From a virus, in IMG/VR virus record IMGVR_UViG_3300034023_001204, positions 31,111 through 95,110 of that record: a stretch of DNA of 64,000 nucleotides; one strand, given 5' to 3'. Numbering within the stretch: the stretch's first letter is position 1; each line of letters begins with the position of its first letter. This document shows positions 44,747 through 53,291 of this stretch, piece by piece. A program made the position numbers and the translations under genes. The notes under the pieces are model-generated. The model saw only the letters and a list, made by a program, of their open reading frames with translations. It was not told where the DNA came from and did not search any database.

Positions 44747-46321
44747 ATGGAAAATATTAAATTAATAATACCAATGTCTGGACTTGGTAAGAGATTCTCT
44801 TCAGCAGGTTATACATCTCCAAAACCTTTGATTGAAGTTGATGGATACCCAATTATTAAATTTGTAGTTGATTTGTTTCCGGGAGTTGAAGATATCACTT
44901 TCATTTGTAGAAAAGAACATTTGGAACAAACTAACATGAGAGAAATTTTATTGAAAATTAGACCCTCCGCACAAATATTTTCGGTTGAAGATTTGTATAG
45001 AAAGGGACCAGTCGATGCTGTTTTCCAAATTAAAGATCATATCGATGATAACAAAGAGATTATTGTAAGCTATTGTGATTATGGAACTCGATGGGATTTT
45101 TACGCTTTCTTAGAAGATTGTAAAAGAAGAAACCTTGATGGTTCTATAGCTTGTTATACTGGATTTCACCCACATATGCTTGGTAGTGATAACTACGCTT
45201 TTTGTAAAGAAAATTTGGAAACCGGTCTTGTTGAAAAGATAAAAGAAAAAGAACCTTTCACAGATAACAAAATGAATGAATGGGCTTCTAATGGCACATA
45301 CTATTTTAGATCGGGAAAGACCCTAAAGAAGTATTTCGAAAAACTTATTGAGAGAGATATTCATCTAGGTGGTGAATATTATGTTAGTTTAGTTTATAAT
45401 TTACTAATAGAAGACAATCTCAGAGTTGGTGTATATCCGATTGAAAAAATGCTTCAATGGGGAACACCCTACGATTTGGAAATATATCTTGGTTGGTCTA
45501 ATTATTTCAAAAATCTCAAAAAATACACACAACACTATACACATACGGATGATACTACACTTATTCTACCTATGGCCGGGAGGGGTTCTAGATTTTCAAA
45601 AATCGGATATGATATACCAAAGCCTTTGATACCGGTTGATGGAAAACCAATGATTGTATCCGCAGTTGAGTGCTTACCTAGAACATCCAACAAAATATTT
45701 ATCTGTCAGAAAGAACATCTAGAATATTTTGAAATAGATCAAATAATATCACAGAATTACCCAGAGTCTCAATTTTCGGTAATTGATTATATCACACAGG
45801 GTCAAGCAATAACTTGTAAAATTGGTTTAGATGAATTCGATATCGATCCTGAAAAACCAATTCTCATCTCTGCTTGTGATAATGGTGTTGTGTATGACAG
45901 TCAAGAATATCAAAGACTTGTTGAGGACCCGAATGTCGATATTATCGTTTGGTCTTTTAGAGGTAACGCAACAAGTGTAAATAATCCAGATATGTATGCT
46001 TGGTTAGATGTGGATGATGATGGAAATATTCAATATGTATCCTGTAAAAAATTCATTTATGAAAATCCACTAACAACACACGCAATCATCGGAACTATGT
46101 ATTTTAGAAAAGCTAAATATTTTCTGGAGGGATTATATCAGAATATGGATTCTCGAATAACAACTAATGGAGAATATTATGTCGATGATGTTCTTAACAG
46201 AAATATTGAAAATGGTCTTTGTGTAAAAGTTTTTGAATCCAAAAATTATATTTGCTGGGGAACACCAGATGATCTACTTACTTATCAATATTGGAGTGAG
46301 TATTTTTGTAATATAATCTAG
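44747..46321 (+). CDS. Tandem sugar nucleotidyltransferase (two domains)
   Basis: A 524-aa protein made of two similar halves. Domain 1 begins IIPMSGLGKRFSSAGYTSPKPLI (about 6-28) and domain 2 LILPMAGRGSRFSKIGYDIPKPL (about 270-292). Each has the G-x-G-x-RF loop and the KPL lysine of NTP transferases such as glucose-1-phosphate thymidylyltransferases. Each half also ends with a WGTP-type motif (QWGTPYDL near 242-249, CWGTPDDLL near 504-512). The duplication probably gives two active sites or one regulatory half. It would supply activated sugars. Confidence 0.85.
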   Translation: MENIKLIIPMSGLGKRFSSAGYTSPKPLIEVDGYPIIKFVVDLFPGVEDITFICRKEHLEQTNMREILLKIRPSAQIFSVEDLYRKGPVDAVFQIKDHIDDNKEIIVSYCDYGTRWDFYAFLEDCKRRNLDGSIACYTGFHPHMLGSDNYAFCKENLETGLVEKIKEKEPFTDNKMNEWASNGTYYFRSGKTLKKYFEKLIERDIHLGGEYYVSLVYNLLIEDNLRVGVYPIEKMLQWGTPYDLEIYLGWSNYFKNLKKYTQHYTHTDDTTLILPMAGRGSRFSKIGYDIPKPLIPVDGKPMIVSAVECLPRTSNKIFICQKEHLEYFEIDQIISQNYPESQFSVIDYITQGQAITCKIGLDEFDIDPEKPILISACDNGVVYDSQEYQRLVEDPNVDIIVWSFRGNATSVNNPDMYAWLDVDDDGNIQYVSCKKFIYENPLTTHAIIGTMYFRKAKYFLEGLYQNMDSRITTNGEYYVDDVLNRNIENGLCVKVFESKNYICWGTPDDLLTYQYWSEYFCNII

Positions 46322-47133
46322 ATTAGTGGGTAATCTTTTACGAAGATTTTGTTGAAATTTTTTTCATAATTCATTTCTGGTTGGCCATCACCTGTATGGC
46401 AAAAAAATTCTGATTTCCACATCAATTCTTCATCTCTGTTACAAATGTAGAAAAGTGGATTTCTATCTCCTGATGTATTGCTGTCGTGAAAGGTGTCGAT
46501 GTAATAATCAATTTGTTTATAGATATCATAGTTTATGTGCAGAGTAAAATCATGATTGAGCCATATTTTTGAGCTTGCTAGTTCACTTTTGAATTTAGAA
46601 CAAACATACATGATCAAGTCACTCGGTCTTGAACGTGTTTTTTCACTAGGAATAATATTTTTTTTATACTGGGGTAGATGTGAAGGAAATGGTGAAACTA
46701 TGTGCTCATGTCCCCCTATATAACATATAAATGGACAAACGATTTTTTTCTCCGGAAAATGAATTATGTCTAACAATTTGGATTTCAAAACCAAATCTAT
46801 TCTTATAAAAAAATAAAAGTCACTACCGTATCTTGATACTAATTGAGGAACTTTTTTCGATAATTTAATAAATCCTATGGGTTTTTCAATCAAGATTATT
46901 AGTGGATTAAAATCTTTGTACCAGCTAAATAAAAAATCAGAAAACTCATTTTTGTAGGTGATTATGATTAGACATATATCAATTTCCGATAAAAGTGATT
47001 TTAGAAAATTGATCTGAGATTGTGATGCCACAAATTGCTTTTCAAGAATATTATTTTTAGTGAAACTTTCATAGCTATTATATGAATTTCTGAAACTTCC
47101 TCCCCAAATACAAAAAACACCCTTTTTTTTCAT
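46318..47133 (-). CDS. Glycosyltransferase-like protein on the opposite strand
   Basis: A 271-aa protein convergent with the nucleotidyltransferase (4-bp overlap). FCIWGGSFRNSYNS (about 6-19) and DFYFFIRIDLVLKSKLL (about 125-141) resemble the N-terminal part of the kinase-fusion protein at 37339 (VALLISGYLRSF, then IIKYRPDLNI). A putative glycosyltransferase; the family is not clear. It ends the glycan island. Confidence 0.6.
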   Translation of the reverse strand: MKKKGVFCIWGGSFRNSYNSYESFTKNNILEKQFVASQSQINFLKSLLSEIDICLIIITYKNEFSDFLFSWYKDFNPLIILIEKPIGFIKLSKKVPQLVSRYGSDFYFFIRIDLVLKSKLLDIIHFPEKKIVCPFICYIGGHEHIVSPFPSHLPQYKKNIIPSEKTRSRPSDLIMYVCSKFKSELASSKIWLNHDFTLHINYDIYKQIDYYIDTFHDSNTSGDRNPLFYICNRDEELMWKSEFFCHTGDGQPEMNYEKNFNKIFVKDYPLI

Positions 47134-47166
47134 ATTTTTTATATGAAAATATCTAAAATAAGTTCT

Positions 47167-47766
47167 TCAAATAACCTGAACAATAGTAGGTACCTGACCC
47201 AACTCCAACACTTTCGATTGATTTAAGTTGAACTCAACATCTATAAAGTTGAAATTGACTGTCATGGTAAATTCTTTATCTGAAAGTTTTTGCTGGGAAT
47301 AATCAAAAATTTTATTGGTTATTGTTTTAACAATCATCTCATAAAACTTTACCGTATAGATTACATCTCTGTGTATATCGAGAGTTTGTATAGTGAAGGG
47401 ATTAACATGTAGATTCTCTACATCTAGGTAATGTTTAGATATAATATCATAGAGCAACATATAATTGAGATCTGAGTCTACAGAACGAAATACTATAGAA
47501 AGCTCTCGTTGTGTAAGTATATCTTGAACGTTAATTGATGGTTTGAAATTTCTTTTCTTTCCTCTTATCATAATCTGCTCTTCTATCTTAAATGAAATAC
47601 CCGGAAAATCCACAGATTTAATAGTAGAGTTCAAGTAATCAAGAACATTCTCATATTGAACCCAGTTTTTTTCAAGAATTGGTTGATAAGTTCTGATGAT
47701 TTCTTGTGGTATAAAATCACTAGGAAGTTGAAAGATAAAAGCACTGTTTTGTGTAGATAACCTCAT
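47167..47766 (-). CDS. Tail tube/baseplate-like protein (candidate)
   Basis: A 199-aa protein. The N-terminal part has FIFQLPSDFIPQEIIRTYQPIL; the middle FPGISFKIEEQ and the C-terminal YTVKFYEMIVKTITNKIFDYSQQKL, then EFTMTVNFNFIDVEFN, resemble the beta-barrel of T4 gp19/gp48/gp54 tail tube-type proteins. Similarity is by pattern only. It follows the 946-aa structural gene on the same strand. Confidence 0.5.
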   Translation of the reverse strand: MRLSTQNSAFIFQLPSDFIPQEIIRTYQPILEKNWVQYENVLDYLNSTIKSVDFPGISFKIEEQIMIRGKKRNFKPSINVQDILTQRELSIVFRSVDSDLNYMLLYDIISKHYLDVENLHVNPFTIQTLDIHRDVIYTVKFYEMIVKTITNKIFDYSQQKLSDKEFTMTVNFNFIDVEFNLNQSKVLELGQVPTIVQVI

Positions 47767-47783
47767 TTTTTAGACAATTTTTT

Positions 47784-50624
47784 TTACGAACAGAGTAGTT
47801 GATATTTTTCAATTTGATCAACTATTTCAGCCCAAGCAAGTTTTCTTCTTGATAATTTCTTTTTACATTCTGAATCACTCTGTGAGCAGAGTTTGATCTC
47901 TTGATCTATATCAAACGACTCTTTTTTGGCAAGTTCCAGCAATAATAATATTTTTTGGAATTTGATCTCAGAACAAGGGTAATCTAAAAGATATAAACCT
48001 CTTTGTTTCATTTCATTAATAATACTCAGAAGTAATTTACTGAAAAGAGTTTGTTCATTTTCGTCTGAAAGAACATTTGTAGTGCTTCTTAGTTGTGATA
48101 CAATATTTGGGGTGAAAATTGTTTTTTTCAAGTCATTAGCCAAGTTTTTAACACGGTCACGGTAGGTGAGAGTTTCATCTTTAGCCACTGAGATTATATT
48201 ATCGGTAGGTAGTCCTATAAAACCACTAAGATTGGATGAATCACCTTGTTCAAAGTCGATGTAGATATCAAGTCTATCTGTAGGTTTCAAAATTAGTGAG
48301 AACTTGTAAAGTTTTCCTTCTGTGTCAGTTGATTGTTTTAGTAAAGACCAATTATTGATGGTTACAAATAAATTATTGTTATTGAGCTTAATAGATTTTG
48401 GAAATAAATTTAAAGTATTTCCAATACCACCTGAAGGTATAAATATAGCAAATTCTACCGTTTGGTTGAAATTGTTATCAGTAGATTGAGTATTTGTTAA
48501 GTTATTAACTCTTGGGAATATGAGTGCTTTTCCTATAGATCTATTTCTTGAAAACTCAAACTTGGAGTATTTACTACTATTGAATAAAAGTTCATCTACT
48601 GAAAAATTCAAAAGAACCTCAGCTTCTTGTTGAGAGGATATTATTTTGTAATATATCTCGACTTTCGTTGTATCTTGTGCTAAATTATTTCGGTAATTTA
48701 GATTGATCAAACTTCCTAGAATACTATCTGGTGGTATGTTTGTTTCTTGTAGTATCTTATCAAGATTTCCGAATTGTGATAGATAGTCCGATGCAAGTTC
48801 TCCTTGGTTGGTATCTAGAGCTCCGGTATTTACAAAACTAGAAGTAAGTCCGGTTTCTGGAACTGCGATAACTATATCTTCACCCTCACCTGATAGATCA
48901 ATCTCCGGTTCTTCAGCTCTATTTCTTAAAATAAGCTCTTCTATATAATCTACTGAATCAAACAAAATAAATGTTCCTGAAAATATTGGTGTTGTTATTT
49001 GATTATTGGTTGTGGTGATATAAAAAACTCTTTTACCTGTATCAAATATTCTTTGAATGTCAGGTATTCTAGATGAAGGTATCATAAAACACACCGTGCC
49101 TCTTTCTAAATCGATTTGACCATTATTCCCATCCCATAATGGAAAACTAGCCGATTGAATATCTGATTTGAACACCAATCTTACATCTGATGTATTAGAA
49201 AGATTCAAATATTCTATTTGTGTATCAGATATTCTATCGGCTATTGTAAACATAATAACATTATCAAAAGGATATATCACGAGCCTTAGAGCGCCATCTG
49301 AATAGAAAATTTCTCTTCCTATTTCAACAGAATCTGACTTAGCTACTAGATTAAATTTGTCTATAAAAAGAGGAAAGGGAACCTTCAAGAATTCTAATTT
49401 TATTTGAGAGTTACCGAAGGTTTCTATTTCACCTTTGCGACTTCCTCTGTTTCTTTTATCATTTAGTTCTAGTATTCCTGCTCCAAGTTGATTTTTAATA
49501 TTGTATATTTTGGGTTTATTTGCTCCATCTAAATTTATTTTAGTCAATCTTAGACTGTATTTAGTAACTTGATCAGGTAGCATACCATAACTAGCTCTTC
49601 TGGATATAATAGATGAGTCAACAAGATCTATTAGCTTCATTTCACATTCAATTACTGCTGTTGTTGTTGAGTATCTGATAATCGGACGGTATTCAATTTT
49701 TTGATTGAAAAATTCATCTAAGTATATTTTTTGAGATCTTGTTCTGACGTTTTGTTCGAAGAGTGTGATAGTGTATTCGACATTATATTTTTTGTTCGCA
49801 TAACGACTATCCTCAATGAATGTATTGAACTCAGCAAGAGTTCCATTGTAGGTTCCATAGAGTTCAAAAAAATCACCTTCCCTAGAGGGTTCTATCATCA
49901 CAGAAAGATTTTCAAACTCTGGTGTTTGTGGAATTGATATCTGTTTGGTTCCACCCAAGGTATATCTAACTTCACTAAGAATGGTTTGTCTTCCAGTTAT
50001 AAAGCTGAACTCAATAAAAATTGGACTTGTCTCACTCATTCCTATTCCGTCGGTCAAATTATAATTGAGACTGAACTCGGTTGGAAGACCGGTGGTTTTT
50101 TGACCCGAAATAAAATATAGACTAGGAATATAAAATTCCACATTTTTTTGCCAGAGTTTCTCTGCTATAAGCAAAGGTGGAGAATTGAATTGTAAATAAT
50201 CAGTCTGAGATTGATCTGTTATATCGTAATAAAAATTCGAAAGTAGATACTGCCGAGTGCCTCTACTAGCCATGGAATACACCTTAATGTGGAAGCCATA
50301 ATTACCACCAAAAGTGTAATTTACTGGTAGATGAACTTTTATCGAATCAAATCTTATTGGAACTGAAGCTCCATATTCTCTTTTTCCTAAAAATCCGTAT
50401 TTGTCGTAGTTTATTTTTGTCCAGATATTTTTTACTGGATCTGTTCTAAACAATTGGTTTGTTTCGCCGTTTCTAGTCGATGTTCCGTCTTGTGAGTAGA
50501 ATTGATTGTAATCGTCTTTCAGATTAGTTAGAATATTATATCCTTCCAGTAAAAATCCCTGGTTATCGTAAATATATTCTATAATTACATCTTTATCTAC
50601 TTTAATATATTTTGAGGTCTTCAT
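47784..50624 (-). CDS. Large virion structural protein
   Basis: A 946-aa beta-rich protein, with segments such as GYNILTNLKDDYNQFYSQDG and IEFSFITGRQTILSEVRYTLGG and a helical, Lys-rich C-terminal end that contains three Cys (CSQSDSECKKKL, then LLCS). No enzymatic motif, signal peptide or TM helix. The neighbours are a tube-like protein and two small proteins, so a tail or baseplate role is likely, but a T4 equivalent cannot be named. Confidence 0.6.
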   Translation of the reverse strand: MKTSKYIKVDKDVIIEYIYDNQGFLLEGYNILTNLKDDYNQFYSQDGTSTRNGETNQLFRTDPVKNIWTKINYDKYGFLGKREYGASVPIRFDSIKVHLPVNYTFGGNYGFHIKVYSMASRGTRQYLLSNFYYDITDQSQTDYLQFNSPPLLIAEKLWQKNVEFYIPSLYFISGQKTTGLPTEFSLNYNLTDGIGMSETSPIFIEFSFITGRQTILSEVRYTLGGTKQISIPQTPEFENLSVMIEPSREGDFFELYGTYNGTLAEFNTFIEDSRYANKKYNVEYTITLFEQNVRTRSQKIYLDEFFNQKIEYRPIIRYSTTTAVIECEMKLIDLVDSSIISRRASYGMLPDQVTKYSLRLTKINLDGANKPKIYNIKNQLGAGILELNDKRNRGSRKGEIETFGNSQIKLEFLKVPFPLFIDKFNLVAKSDSVEIGREIFYSDGALRLVIYPFDNVIMFTIADRISDTQIEYLNLSNTSDVRLVFKSDIQSASFPLWDGNNGQIDLERGTVCFMIPSSRIPDIQRIFDTGKRVFYITTTNNQITTPIFSGTFILFDSVDYIEELILRNRAEEPEIDLSGEGEDIVIAVPETGLTSSFVNTGALDTNQGELASDYLSQFGNLDKILQETNIPPDSILGSLINLNYRNNLAQDTTKVEIYYKIISSQQEAEVLLNFSVDELLFNSSKYSKFEFSRNRSIGKALIFPRVNNLTNTQSTDNNFNQTVEFAIFIPSGGIGNTLNLFPKSIKLNNNNLFVTINNWSLLKQSTDTEGKLYKFSLILKPTDRLDIYIDFEQGDSSNLSGFIGLPTDNIISVAKDETLTYRDRVKNLANDLKKTIFTPNIVSQLRSTTNVLSDENEQTLFSKLLLSIINEMKQRGLYLLDYPCSEIKFQKILLLLELAKKESFDIDQEIKLCSQSDSECKKKLSRRKLAWAEIVDQIEKYQLLCS

Positions 50625-50667
50625 TAGGAGAAGAGTTTAACTTTATTCACTTTGGTGATAGTAAAGT

Positions 50668-50674
50668 TATATAT
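50668..50674 (-). promoter_or_regulatory. TATATA-type box before the 946-aa gene
   Basis: ATATATA on the minus strand, about 43 nt before the ATG at 50624. The leader is longer than for most genes here. Confidence 0.35.
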
Positions 50675-50698
50675 TAAAAGAAACTCTTCTGACTAGTA

Positions 50699-51085
50699 TT
50701 AAGGATTGATATCTTTGATATGTTCCCAGATTTGTGATTTAATACTTTCATCAGGGATATCCGGATATATTTGTTTGATGTTACGGTATAATCTCAACTC
50801 TTCTTTTTTTAAGTTTTCAATATCATCGTTCAGTGGTTTTATTTTAGATTCTATGATATTTGCTTGGTATTCTATTTCGTTGAAAACTTTTTCTACAAAC
50901 TCTTTAACTTGGGGATCTTTTAGGCTCAAATCTTTTTTACTAAAAGCCTCTACTTCTTGTTTTTTTTCACCGATGGCTCTCTGTGCTTTATCTACTTGTA
51001 GTTGATAACCATCGAGACTTCGTATCAATCGAACCCATTCCTTTCTTATTTCAACTGCAGAATCTATGAAATGTTTATCTATCAT
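50699..51085 (-). CDS. Coiled-coil hypothetical protein
   Basis: A 128-aa helical protein with heptad-like repeats (AQRAIGEKKQEVEAFSKKDL and ANIIESKIKPLNDDIENLKKEELRL). No family recognised. Its start overlaps the stop of the upstream gene by 11 bp, so translation is coupled. In position it may be a tail assembly or baseplate factor; this is a guess. Confidence 0.6.
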   Translation of the reverse strand: MIDKHFIDSAVEIRKEWVRLIRSLDGYQLQVDKAQRAIGEKKQEVEAFSKKDLSLKDPQVKEFVEKVFNEIEYQANIIESKIKPLNDDIENLKKEELRLYRNIKQIYPDIPDESIKSQIWEHIKDINP

Positions 51086-51905
51086 TTTTCATCGGTTTTA
51101 CGTTTTTTGGTGTTGAAACCCTCCGTGTTTTTTTAGCTGGTGTTGTGGAGCTTACCGGTGGTAAATCACCCTTCGATTTGAACCTAAGTGCGTTATTTAT
51201 TTGATCCTTGATCTCTGATTTTATTCTTTCTCTATCCTGAAATATTTGTTCGGTAATCTCTTCACTAAGCCAATCTATTATTGAATATTCATAAGAGTCT
51301 TCCATCATATCGATGAAATCTAAACGTGGTATATGTGTATCGAGCTTCACATTGAAAATGATAGGATGTGTTCTTTTTACACCTTTGAACATCAACATTT
51401 GAGGTGATTCCTTTGGGGGTTCCGGCACACTTTCTTGAACTGAAATCTGACGGGGTGTCTGAAGACGAGGAGTATCAAAAGGTTCGTCATCTAAAAAATC
51501 CTGGAGAGTTCTGTTCGGAGCAGGTGGTGAAGGCCTAGAAGAAGTATTGGCGTATTTCTGAAGTAATAATCTTTTTTCTTCTTCTGGATCAGATAAAACA
51601 ACAGCCGATTCATTAGGCACATTTCCAAACCCGTCTAGTCCTGAAATTCTGACTTCGGACCCTCTTTCGTCGGGTAGTTTATTCAAAACTTCATCTGGGA
51701 TTGATTTTATTTTATTTGCTATAATATCCACAGCACTTTGTGAAAGAAACGATTTGGGATCGATAAACTCTTCAAAATAATTTTTATCGAGAAGTCTCTG
51801 AACAGACACTCTATCCCCATTATCTAAAATAGCAATGTTCTCAAACATCTGATCTATTTTAACGACTTCTTGAGTTTTTAAGCTTTGAAATTGTTTTCCT
51901 ATCAT
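51075..51905 (-). CDS. Hypothetical protein with Pro-rich middle
   Basis: A 276-aa protein. The N-terminus (MIGKQFQSLKTQEVVKIDQMF) is compact, a disordered Ser/Pro-rich segment (about 120-170) follows, then a helical C-terminal half (PRLDFIDMMEDSYEYSIIDWL) and a Lys/Arg-rich end (PAKKTRRVSTPKNVKPMKN). No domain recognised. It starts about 40 nt after the terminator of the gp32-like gene, with a short AT-rich leader (GATATAAAAGG) before the ATG. Confidence 0.6.
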   Translation of the reverse strand: MIGKQFQSLKTQEVVKIDQMFENIAILDNGDRVSVQRLLDKNYFEEFIDPKSFLSQSAVDIIANKIKSIPDEVLNKLPDERGSEVRISGLDGFGNVPNESAVVLSDPEEEKRLLLQKYANTSSRPSPPAPNRTLQDFLDDEPFDTPRLQTPRQISVQESVPEPPKESPQMLMFKGVKRTHPIIFNVKLDTHIPRLDFIDMMEDSYEYSIIDWLSEEITEQIFQDRERIKSEIKDQINNALRFKSKGDLPPVSSTTPAKKTRRVSTPKNVKPMKNDR

Positions 51906-51943
51906 AATCCTTTTATATCTAGAATATGAACTTTGTTTAAAAC

Positions 51944-51969
51944 AAAAAACCCACCTTTTAGGTGGGTTT
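51944..51969 (-). terminator. Rho-independent terminator after the gp32-like gene
   Basis: On the minus strand a CCCACC / GGTGGG stem extended by A-T pairs, with loop TAAAA, is followed by a T-run. It lies 20 bp after the gp32 stop and ends that transcript. Confidence 0.8.
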
Positions 51970-51989
51970 AGAGTATCAGAGTTTGTTGA

Positions 51990-52949
51990 TTAGAAATCTT
52001 TGAAGAAATCATCATCATCTGCTGATGAGCTTGCCATTGAAGATCCTGATTCAACTTTTGTTGCTACTTCATCAAAATCAAAATCATTTGAAGTTGGTGC
52101 TGAAGCTCCAGCGAAACTAGCAGAGGACTTACCTGTAAGGAAGTTGCTAATTTCAGAGATCTTAACTTGTTGCTCTTCGGTTAGTGGTTTAGCCGCGAAC
52201 TCTTCTAGGTCGTGATCTCTCTTTAGAAGAAAATCTCTTACTGCTTTTTGAGCTCGTGGATCAACTTTACCGTCTTGAACAGGAACCTGCTTGAACTCAC
52301 GCTTCTCTTCGTTGTAAAGAGTAATAGCCGAGGTCTCAGGTCTGAACATCGAGTTCTTGTAATCAGGATAGGTTTCATCTCCTGTTTGGATTTCTTTAAC
52401 GAGAAGAACAAAATCCTTTCCGTTAGCTAGATCGAAAACGTTACAAGATACTCCAGAGATTTCACCGTTCTTTTCAGCTAAGATTTTATCTCTGATAATT
52501 TTACCGTATTGGAAGATCATAATCTTACCAACCAATTCGGGTTGCTGCTCATCCTCAATTATAAGAGCGTATGAGTAATACTTTTTCGAGTAATTGAGTT
52601 GTTTAGCCTTTTCTACTAAGATGGCGTTTTTTGAGTTCACCATGTTGTAGTAAAGATCTGTTAGTGGACATTTTTCACCAAAGTTCTTCGGGGAGTCAAA
52701 CCAACCCGCCAATTCTTTTGGATTCTTAATGTTTACGTAGTGAGTAATCTTTTCTAGAGCACTCATTCCTACTTTACCTTCTTTTGTAAGGTTTGGCAAA
52801 AGTCGGATTACAGATTTGTAACCTCTTTTTTTGTCTTTTGCCTTACTCAAATCGATCCTATAGATACCATCTGAGGAAACTGTTTTTTTCTCGTTGAGAA
52901 AATCTAGGGTGTTGTCTAACCCACCGAATAAATCATCTAATTCTGCCAT
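51990..52949 (-). CDS. 32: Single-stranded DNA-binding protein (T4 gp32-like)
   Basis: A 319-aa ssDNA-binding protein. N-terminal helix DDLFGGLDNTLDFL, OB-fold core with YYSYALIIEDEQQPELVGKIMIFQYGKII (about 120-148) and FVLLVKEIQTGDETYPDY (about 180-197) match gp32. The C-terminal 60 residues end in an acidic, Ser-rich tail (SSSADDDDFFKDF), as in T4, where the tail binds partner proteins. Only a few Cys remain (CPLTDL, SCNVF), so the zinc site of T4 gp32 is probably lost. It has its own terminator and a leader hairpin. Confidence 0.88.
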   Translation of the reverse strand: MAELDDLFGGLDNTLDFLNEKKTVSSDGIYRIDLSKAKDKKRGYKSVIRLLPNLTKEGKVGMSALEKITHYVNIKNPKELAGWFDSPKNFGEKCPLTDLYYNMVNSKNAILVEKAKQLNYSKKYYSYALIIEDEQQPELVGKIMIFQYGKIIRDKILAEKNGEISGVSCNVFDLANGKDFVLLVKEIQTGDETYPDYKNSMFRPETSAITLYNEEKREFKQVPVQDGKVDPRAQKAVRDFLLKRDHDLEEFAAKPLTEEQQVKISEISNFLTGKSSASFAGASAPTSNDFDFDEVATKVESGSSMASSSADDDDFFKDF

Positions 52950-52972
52950 AATTGCCTTTATTTTTTTTATTT

Positions 52973-52992
52973 ATCAATCTTTTTTGATTGAT
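52973..52992 (-). promoter_or_regulatory. Hairpin in the leader of the gp32-like gene
   Basis: ATCAATC and GATTGAT form a 7-bp stem with a 6-nt A-loop (minus strand) about 23 nt before the ATG. It lacks the T-run of a terminator. T4 gp32 represses its own translation through leader structure, so this could be an analogue. Confidence 0.35.
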
Positions 52993-53022
52993 TAAGAGTT
53001 ATATTTTATACCTAAAAAAAGT

Positions 53023-53280
53023 TTAATCTTCGCTAGAAAAAGGTTTGATATGCTTTAAATTCCAGTTTTGATTAAATTTTTTACTTTTCTTCTGGTAGTC
53101 TTGATAGCTTTCAATACCAGTATCCACTGGGTTTCTAATCCACATGATGTTTGATCCTTCTTTGTTCATATCTGATATTTTATCACCCACATCGGTTCCA
53201 TTCATAATTTTTCTAAGTTTTTTTAGTTGATCAACTGTTGATTGTTGTGGTAGAGACTCGAAAAGTTTTATATGTTTCAT
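53023..53280 (-). CDS. Small protein with a capsid-targeting-like N-terminus
   Basis: An 85-aa protein beginning MKHIKLFESLPQQ. LFE-S fits the (L/I)xE cleavage consensus of T4 head proteinase. The body is Lys/Gln-rich (QLKKLRKIMNGTDVGDKISDMN) with no known domain. A start at 53316 would overlap the upstream gene; the ATG at 53280 is chosen because TATATAAGATA precedes it. Packaging into the head is inferred. Confidence 0.65.
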   Translation of the reverse strand: MKHIKLFESLPQQSTVDQLKKLRKIMNGTDVGDKISDMNKEGSNIMWIRNPVDTGIESYQDYQKKSKKFNQNWNLKHIKPFSSED

Positions 53281-53283
53281 TAT

Positions 53284-53291
53284 CTTATATA
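53284..53291 (-). promoter_or_regulatory. TATATAAG box before the 53280 gene
   Basis: TATATAAG then ATA then ATG, the same arrangement as before bS21 and at 13689. It confirms the shorter start. Confidence 0.5.
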
